DNA from: Kutzneria kofuensis
GTDB taxonomy: Bacteria; Actinomycetota; Actinomycetes; Mycobacteriales; Pseudonocardiaceae
Assembly: GCF_014203355.1 (NCBI RefSeq)
Contig: NZ_JACHIR010000001.1
Span: 1,676,038-1,740,037, forward strand
Length of the DNA stretch: 64,000 nucleotides
Direction: 5' to 3'
Shown: in pieces, positions 59,529-64,000 of the stretch
Numbering within the stretch: position 1 is the first letter of the stretch
Layout of the letters: the number at the start of each line of letters is the position of its first letter
The notes under the pieces: model-generated
Databases searched by the model: none
What the model was told of the DNA's origin: nothing
What the model saw: only the letters and a program-made list of their open reading frames with translations
Made by a program: the position numbers and the translations under genes

Positions 59529-60068
59529 ATGTCCACCACCAGCGGCGTGCTCGTCGGCAATCCCCGTCCCGCTTCCCGCACCCTCGGCGCGGCCGTCGCG
59601 CTGCGCGATGCCGTGCACCGCCTCGTTCCCGACGTCGAGACCGGCCCGGTCGTCGACGCGGCCGAACTGGCCCAGCAGGTGTTCGCCCCGGGCGCGACCG
59701 AAGTGAAGGCGGCCTTGGCGGCGCTGGGGGAAGTGAATGTGCTCGTCGTCGCCTCCCCCACGTACAAGGCGACCTACACCGGCCTGCTCAAGGCCGTGCT
59801 CGACCAGGCCCCCGGTGGCTGGCTCAAGGGCGTCGTGGCGCTGCCGCTGCAGGTCGCCGCCGCCGACAAGCACGCCCTGGCCGTCGACCTGCACCTGCGG
59901 CCGGTGCTGGTGGAGCTCGGCGCGACCGTGCCGGGGCCGGGAGTGTTCGTGAACGAGGCCCGACTGAACGGCGACCACGAATTGCTCACCGGCGAATTGG
60001 CCGCCGAACTGGAGTCGACCGGCGTCGCCAATACCCTCCGGGCATTGCTCACCACCGCGAAGGTCTGA
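59529..60068 (+). CDS. NADPH-dependent FMN reductase
   Basis: The 179-residue flavodoxin-like protein has GNPRPASRT (FMN phosphate loop) and VASPTYKATYTGLLKAVLDQ, both typical of the SsuE/NADPH-FMN reductase family. It supplies reduced flavin to partner monooxygenases. It is divergent from the AraC gene and followed after 44 bases by an MFS transporter on the same strand. Confidence 0.9.
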   Translation: MSTTSGVLVGNPRPASRTLGAAVALRDAVHRLVPDVETGPVVDAAELAQQVFAPGATEVKAALAALGEVNVLVVASPTYKATYTGLLKAVLDQAPGGWLKGVVALPLQVAAADKHALAVDLHLRPVLVELGATVPGPGVFVNEARLNGDHELLTGELAAELESTGVANTLRALLTTAKV

Positions 60069-60083
60069 CCGGCTTCCACTGGA

Positions 60084-60120
60084 TTACGGGCAGTGTCTGT
60101 TAACTTACGGCAATGTCTGT
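60084..60120 (+). repeat. tandem imperfect repeat across the MFS start
   Basis: TTACGGGCAGTGTCTGT (60084-60100) is followed after 4 bases by TTACGGCAATGTCTGT (60105-60120). The second copy contains the ATG used as the MFS start. Confidence 0.6.
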
Positions 60121-61429
60121 AGCGGCAAGAATGAACCGGTTGCCGGTGACGAGGTCGCACCGGTTGGCCACCGTCGCGGTGGGTCTCGGCCTGTTCTTCG
60201 ACATTTACGAAATCTTCCTCGCCGGCACGCTTGCCAACGTCCTGGTCGCGAACTTCCACCTGGACAAGGCCATCCTGCCGGCGGTGCTGTCGTCGACGTT
60301 CATCGGCATGTTCGCCGGCGCGATCCTGCTCGGCCGGCTGGCCGACCGGATCGGCCGCCGCCGGGCATTTCTGGCCAGCCTCGGCGTGTATTCGGTGTTC
60401 TCGCTGCTGGGCGCGTTCAGCATCGGGCCGTGGACGCTGATGGCGAGCCGATTCCTGGCCGGGCTGGGAATCGGCGCCGAGCCTGCGGTGTCCGATACGT
60501 ACCTCGGTGACCTGTTGCCGCCGAAGAAGCGCGGTCTCTACACGGGAATCGCGTACACGCTGTCCTTCTTCGGCGTGCCGGCGGTCGGCTTTCTCGCCGG
60601 CTGGCTGGTGCCGCTGGGGCCGGACGCGTGGCGCTGGCTGTTCGTGTTCGGCGCGGCCGGCGCGGTGATCGTGTTCCTGCTGCGCACCGGGCTGCCCGAG
60701 TCGCCGCGCTGGCTGGAGTCGGTCGGACGGCACGAGGAGGCCGAGAGGATCGTCGCCCGGTTCGAGGCCGAGGCCGGCGCCAACCTGCCCGAGCCGGCCG
60801 CCGACGAGGCGCCCAACACCACCGGTTCGGTCGGCGCGCTGCTGCGGCCGCCGTACCGGAAGCGGACGCTGATGATGGCCGTCTTCCACCTGCTGCAGAC
60901 GTTCGGCTACTACGGCTTCGGCACGCTGGTGCCGCAGGTGCTGGCGGCCAAGGGCTATCCGATCGTGCAGTCGCTGGTGTTCAGCGCCATCACCTTCGTC
61001 GGCTACCCGGTCGGCGCCGCGCTGTCGCTGCCGATCATCGAGCGGGTCGAGCGCAAGCACCTGGTGATCGCCTCCGGCCTGGGCATGGCGGTGTGCGGGC
61101 TGGCGTTCGGCTTCTCCTCGTCGACGGCGCTGATCCTGGCCTTCGGCTTCCTCTACACCGCCATCAGCAACGTGTTCAGCAACGCGTTCCACGTCTACCA
61201 GGCGGAGATCTTCCCGACCGCGCTGCGCTCCACCGCCGCCGGCTCCACCTACTCGCTGTCCAGGCTGTCCAGCGCGGCCATGCCGTTCGTGCTGGTGCCG
61301 CTGCTGCACGCGACCAACTCGGCGGTGCTGTTCGCCGTGGTCGCCGCCGCGATGATCGTCGTCGCGCTGGACGTGGGCCTGTTCGGGCCGCGCACCACCG
61401 GCCGCGACCTGGAATTGGTCAACGTCTGA
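60113..61429 (+). CDS. MFS transporter, sugar-porter/aromatic-acid type
   Basis: The 438-residue protein has twelve helices, the loop-2 signature GRLADRIGRRRAF, and PESPRWLESVGRHEEAERIV and YQAEIFPTALRSTAAG, typical of the sugar/metabolite porter group with a TM6-7 loop. It should import an organic substrate, possibly an aromatic acid. ATG 60113 lies in a tandem repeat; ATG 60131 is a possible alternative start. Confidence 0.9.
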   Translation: MSVAARMNRLPVTRSHRLATVAVGLGLFFDIYEIFLAGTLANVLVANFHLDKAILPAVLSSTFIGMFAGAILLGRLADRIGRRRAFLASLGVYSVFSLLGAFSIGPWTLMASRFLAGLGIGAEPAVSDTYLGDLLPPKKRGLYTGIAYTLSFFGVPAVGFLAGWLVPLGPDAWRWLFVFGAAGAVIVFLLRTGLPESPRWLESVGRHEEAERIVARFEAEAGANLPEPAADEAPNTTGSVGALLRPPYRKRTLMMAVFHLLQTFGYYGFGTLVPQVLAAKGYPIVQSLVFSAITFVGYPVGAALSLPIIERVERKHLVIASGLGMAVCGLAFGFSSSTALILAFGFLYTAISNVFSNAFHVYQAEIFPTALRSTAAGSTYSLSRLSSAAMPFVLVPLLHATNSAVLFAVVAAAMIVVALDVGLFGPRTTGRDLELVNV

Positions 61430-61466
61430 GCAAACCCATCGGCCTACTCGCGCGTAGATAGAGGAT

Positions 61467-62408
61467 GTGGGACGACTGACGGCGAGTGGCCGACTCCGGC
61501 AGGCCCGGCAACACACCCGGCGCGCGGCGCAGCCCCTGGCCGCGCCCGCGCAGCCGCCGCGCCCCGAGCGCAAAAAGCCCGGGGCCGGCTGGCTGGTGTA
61601 CGTGTTTCCGCTGGTCATCGCCCTGACGGCGATCACCGCGTTCCGGGTCGTCAAGGAGGAGCCGCCGGCGGAGCCGACGCCGACCCCGGTGGTCGCCGGC
61701 TCCGCCACGCCCGTGTCCATCGGCGAGGCCCCGCCCGGCGCGAAGTTCGCCAAGCAGCTCGCCTCCGCCCAGCTGCCCGACGGCGGCCCCATCCCCGGCC
61801 CGGGCAAGGGCACGTTCCACGTCGTGCCCGGCACCTCGGCCCAGGTCGGCAAGGGCAAGCTCACCACGTACACCATCGAGGTCGAGGACGGTTTCCAGCC
61901 GGTCGGCGGGGACGCGCTGTTCGCCGAGACGGTGCAGAACACGCTGTCCAACCCCAAGAGCTGGATCGGCGGCGGTCAGATCGCGCTCAAGCGCGTCGAC
62001 TCCGGCAAGGCCGACCTGCACATCCGGCTGGCGTCCCAGGAGACCACCCGCGGCCCCAAGGTGTGCGGCTTCGACATCCCGTACGACACGTCCTGCCGCC
62101 TCGACGACAACGTCTACCTCAACGACGCCCGCTGGGAGCGAGGGGCCGTCGCGTTCCAGGGCAACATCCTGCTGTACCAGCAGTACGCCGTGAACCACGA
62201 GGTCGGGCACTTCTTCGGCGGCAACCACCTGCCGTGCGCGCAGAACGGCGGGCTGGCGCCGGTGATGATGCAGCAGACCCTGAGCACGGCCGACAACGAC
62301 CTCGCCGACCTCACGACCCAGAACCCGCAGGGCATCGTCGTCCCGCACGACGACAAGGTCTGCCAGCCCAATCCGTGGCCGTTCCCGGTCGCCGGCCAGG
62401 GCCAGTGA
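61467..62408 (+). CDS. DUF3152 zinc-metalloprotease-like membrane-anchored protein
   Basis: The 313-residue protein has a basic N terminus, one membrane helix (WLVYVFPLVIALTAITAF, about residues 45-62), a Pro-rich linker and an extracellular domain with HEVGHFFGGNH at about 244-254, the HExxHxxGxxH metzincin zinc site. Homologues in actinomycetes are DUF3152. It should be a secreted-side protease. Its peptide targets are unknown. Confidence 0.88.
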   Translation: MGRLTASGRLRQARQHTRRAAQPLAAPAQPPRPERKKPGAGWLVYVFPLVIALTAITAFRVVKEEPPAEPTPTPVVAGSATPVSIGEAPPGAKFAKQLASAQLPDGGPIPGPGKGTFHVVPGTSAQVGKGKLTTYTIEVEDGFQPVGGDALFAETVQNTLSNPKSWIGGGQIALKRVDSGKADLHIRLASQETTRGPKVCGFDIPYDTSCRLDDNVYLNDARWERGAVAFQGNILLYQQYAVNHEVGHFFGGNHLPCAQNGGLAPVMMQQTLSTADNDLADLTTQNPQGIVVPHDDKVCQPNPWPFPVAGQGQ

Positions 62409-62527
62409 CCTCCAGGCTGGGGTACGGTGGCCACGTCGGGAGCAACTCGCACGTCGGCGTAGGTGCCGGCGTCGGCCCCGGCGATCCGACCCGGCCTCGC
62501 CTTCCGGCCGGAGACGGGAGCGCCGAC

Positions 62528-63124
62528 ATGACGTCGGACCGCGTACACAGTGGTGACAGCGCCCGGATGTCCAAGGTCCACGCGGACGCCCAGCAGGTGT
62601 TCCGGACCCAGCAGGCACTGGCTGCTCGAACCGTGGCCGACCACGCCGTCGACGCGGCGGACCGCGGCACCCTGCTGGAAATGCTCGGCCTTGTCGACGA
62701 GGACAGCGGGCCCGACGACGTCGCGAGGGCGCTCACCCTCGGCCTCTCCGGCTATCTGCGGGCGGTGGCCGACGCGGTCGGCGAGTCGGCCGACGGCACC
62801 TCGTGCGAGGTCAGCGACACCGCCACCGCGTACATCGGACTGACCCGGCGCGGGCCGCGATCCGGCCGGGACCTGATGCTGGTGTGGAGCGAACGCGACG
62901 GCTGGGCGGTGCTGGTGGAAACCGATCCGACCGAGTCGCCGATCGTCGTGTCCCGTTTCGGCGGCGACGATCCGGCCCCGGCGCCGTGGGTCGTCGCGCG
63001 CTTCGTCGCCGACACGCTGACCGGCGTGCCGGCCCAGCCGCAGGCCCGCGCCCACCACCGGCAGGACCGGCGGCTGCTGGCCGACCGGCTCGCGCGCTAC
63101 GCCGCGCCGGCGGACTTCGGCTAG
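62528..63124 (+). CDS. hypothetical protein, DUF6292-like
   Basis: The 198-residue protein is soluble; its central part GYLRAVADAVGE ... RDLMLVWSERDGWAVLVET resembles the DUF6292 proteins common in Pseudonocardiales. ATG 62528 has GGGAG 8 bases ahead and is used. Function unknown. A terminator follows its stop. Confidence 0.65.
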   Translation: MTSDRVHSGDSARMSKVHADAQQVFRTQQALAARTVADHAVDAADRGTLLEMLGLVDEDSGPDDVARALTLGLSGYLRAVADAVGESADGTSCEVSDTATAYIGLTRRGPRSGRDLMLVWSERDGWAVLVETDPTESPIVVSRFGGDDPAPAPWVVARFVADTLTGVPAQPQARAHHRQDRRLLADRLARYAAPADFG

Positions 63125-63134
63125 CCGACACGAA

Positions 63135-63169
63135 TCCGCGCCCGGCGGGCGAGTGCCACCGGGCGCGGA
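63135..63169. terminator. bidirectional terminator between the DUF6292-like gene and cspA
   Basis: TCCGCGCCCGG and CCGGGCGCGGA are perfect 11-bp arms around a 13-base loop, between convergent genes. Confidence 0.8.
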
Positions 63170-63185
63170 ATCACGGGCGTCGTGG

Positions 63186-63389
63186 TCAGACGGCGCTGAC
63201 GGCCTGGGCCTGCGGGCCCTTCTGGCCCTGGCCGACCTCGAACTGCACGCGCTGGTTCTCGTCGAGCGACTTGAAGCCGCCGCCCTGGATCTCCGAGTAG
63301 TGCACGAACAGGTCGGCGCCGCCGTCGTCGGGGGAGATGAAGCCGAAGCCCTTCTCCGAGTTGAACCACTTCACGGTGCCCTGAGCCAT
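63186..63389 (-). CDS. cspA: cold-shock protein CspA family
   Basis: The 67-residue OB-fold protein has both RNA-binding motifs: KGFGFI (RNP1) and DLFVHY (RNP2-like), plus the initial [11 protein letters not shown]. It binds single-stranded nucleic acid and helps translation. GGAG lies 6 bases ahead of the ATG, and the gap of about 218 bases upstream may include a long 5' leader. Confidence 0.97.
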   Translation of the reverse strand: MAQGTVKWFNSEKGFGFISPDDGGADLFVHYSEIQGGGFKSLDENQRVQFEVGQGQKGPQAQAVSAV

Positions 63390-63607
63390 ATTGTCTCCTC
63401 GACAGGTGTCTTGTGGTCCGCCGCGGCTGCCGCGGACCGAGCCGCTTGCGGCGGGGAAGCGCTTCCTGGAGGAATCCATACGCCCGACACTGTTTCGCGA
63501 GCGTGATGAGCACGAACACAAAACCAACGACTACAACCAGTTAACCACATCGGATCCCGCGCGACAAACCCGGTGTCGGTGGCGGCGCGGGCTGCCAGCA
63601 TGGGCGC

Positions 63608-64000
63608 ATGCTTCAGGAACACTCGTTCGACCACGACGACCGGGCCCCGGGAAAGGTCCTGTTCCGCACCGACCGGACCGTCCGCATCTGGCTGCAGACC
63701 GTGTCCCACAGGCAGTTGATGCTCAGCGCGGTCGATGGCGCGCCGACCCGGCTGGACCTGCTGTTCAAGGTCGTCGACCGGCAGTGCCTGAGCTCCTCGT
63801 ACGACGGGCTGGTCGTGCGGTTTCCCCACGAGGACGAGGATTTCGCGCCGGGCACGTTCGTGCTGGAGTCCGGCGGCGTGCGGGATTTCGTCACCGCTCG
63901 GGTCTTCGGCTGGCAGGAGGACGAGCAGACCGACTTCGGGCCGGACGTGATGGTGGCGAAGATGATGCCGCTGCCGTTCGAGCCTTCGCCGGAGAAGTTC
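63608..64000 (+). CDS. hypothetical protein, 3' truncated by the window edge
   Basis: An ATG opens a frame with no stop to the right edge (131 codons). It starts MLQEHSFDHDDRAPGKVLFRTDR and continues with WLQTVSHRQLMLSAVDGAPT and VVRFPHEDEDFAPGTFVLES. I do not recognise the family. Codon use is normal for a gene; there is no strong ribosome site. It is divergent from cspA. Confidence 0.55.
   Translation, partial: MLQEHSFDHDDRAPGKVLFRTDRTVRIWLQTVSHRQLMLSAVDGAPTRLDLLFKVVDRQCLSSSYDGLVVRFPHEDEDFAPGTFVLESGGVRDFVTARVFGWQEDEQTDFGPDVMVAKMMPLPFEPSPEKF

Overview
The window is chromosomal DNA from a high-GC actinomycete. Coding is dense, GTG starts and 4-bp ATGA/GTGA overlaps are common, and third positions are strongly G/C. 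Lone EspG-like and DUF3558-like lipoprotein genes, a SARP regulator, a GAF-ANTAR protein, a membrane-tethered Ser/Thr kinase and a DUF6292-like protein together suggest a Pseudonocardiales organism (Kutzneria/Amycolatopsis-like). This is inference from gene content; I ran no search. I saw no rRNA, tRNA, CRISPR array or phage genes. The first and last genes are cut by the window edges.

Layout. 1-4.7 kb: a truncated PHP-domain protein and a small partner, then an MFS exporter and a MarR regulator pushed apart by an IS110-family insertion sequence. 4.6-7.1 kb: a possible lipid-carrier module (PAP2 phosphatase, BlaI repressor, M56 protease, Z-isoprenyl diphosphate synthase) with a BlaI-like operator. 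7.2-12.3 kb: a drug-type ABC exporter with a small XRE regulator, an iron-box-controlled siderophore-interacting protein, an orphan EspG, a lipoprotein and a membrane protein. 12.4-21.6 kb: the phenylacetate catabolic genes (paaABCDE, paaZ, paaG, paaH, paaJ and a TetR/PaaR-type regulator) with two matching operators. 21.7 kb: a chitin-type LPMO behind a DasR-like site. 22.4-30.7 kb: an oxidoreductase/PLP decarboxylase/glutamine-synthetase-like operon facing an acetoacetate-decarboxylase-like gene and hpaE-hpaD-hpaG; the two promoter regions share one operator motif. 30.7-38.1 kb: MarR, macrolide-type glycosyltransferase, TetR, SARP, FAD monooxygenase and an unrecognised gene. 38.4-45.8 kb: PadR, GAF-ANTAR, an unrecognised protein, nagA, an amino-acid permease and two bPH2 membrane proteins. 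45.8-54.2 kb: a lipoprotein, a zinc-ribbon protein, a serine hydrolase, a CorA-like transporter, a trp leader-attenuator with a frameshifted trpEG, and a C-terminal-domain kinase. 54.4-64 kb: secreted GH92 mannosidase and alginate-lyase-like enzymes around a LacI-type operator, AraC/VOC, an FMN reductase, an MFS transporter, a DUF3152 metalloprotease, a DUF6292-like protein, cspA and a partial ORF.

How it fits together. The middle of the window (12.4-30.7 kb) reads as an aromatic-acid catabolic island with two branches: phenylacetyl-CoA via the epoxide pathway, and homoprotocatechuate via meta cleavage. The second branch appears co-regulated with an amine-related operon (decarboxylase plus gamma-glutamyl ligase-like protein). 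LPMO and nagA share a DasR-like core and so probably belong to one chitin/GlcNAc regulon. Several convergent gene pairs are separated by strong hairpins, two of which are related in sequence, and a separate roughly 30-bp repeat recurs four times next to gene ends.
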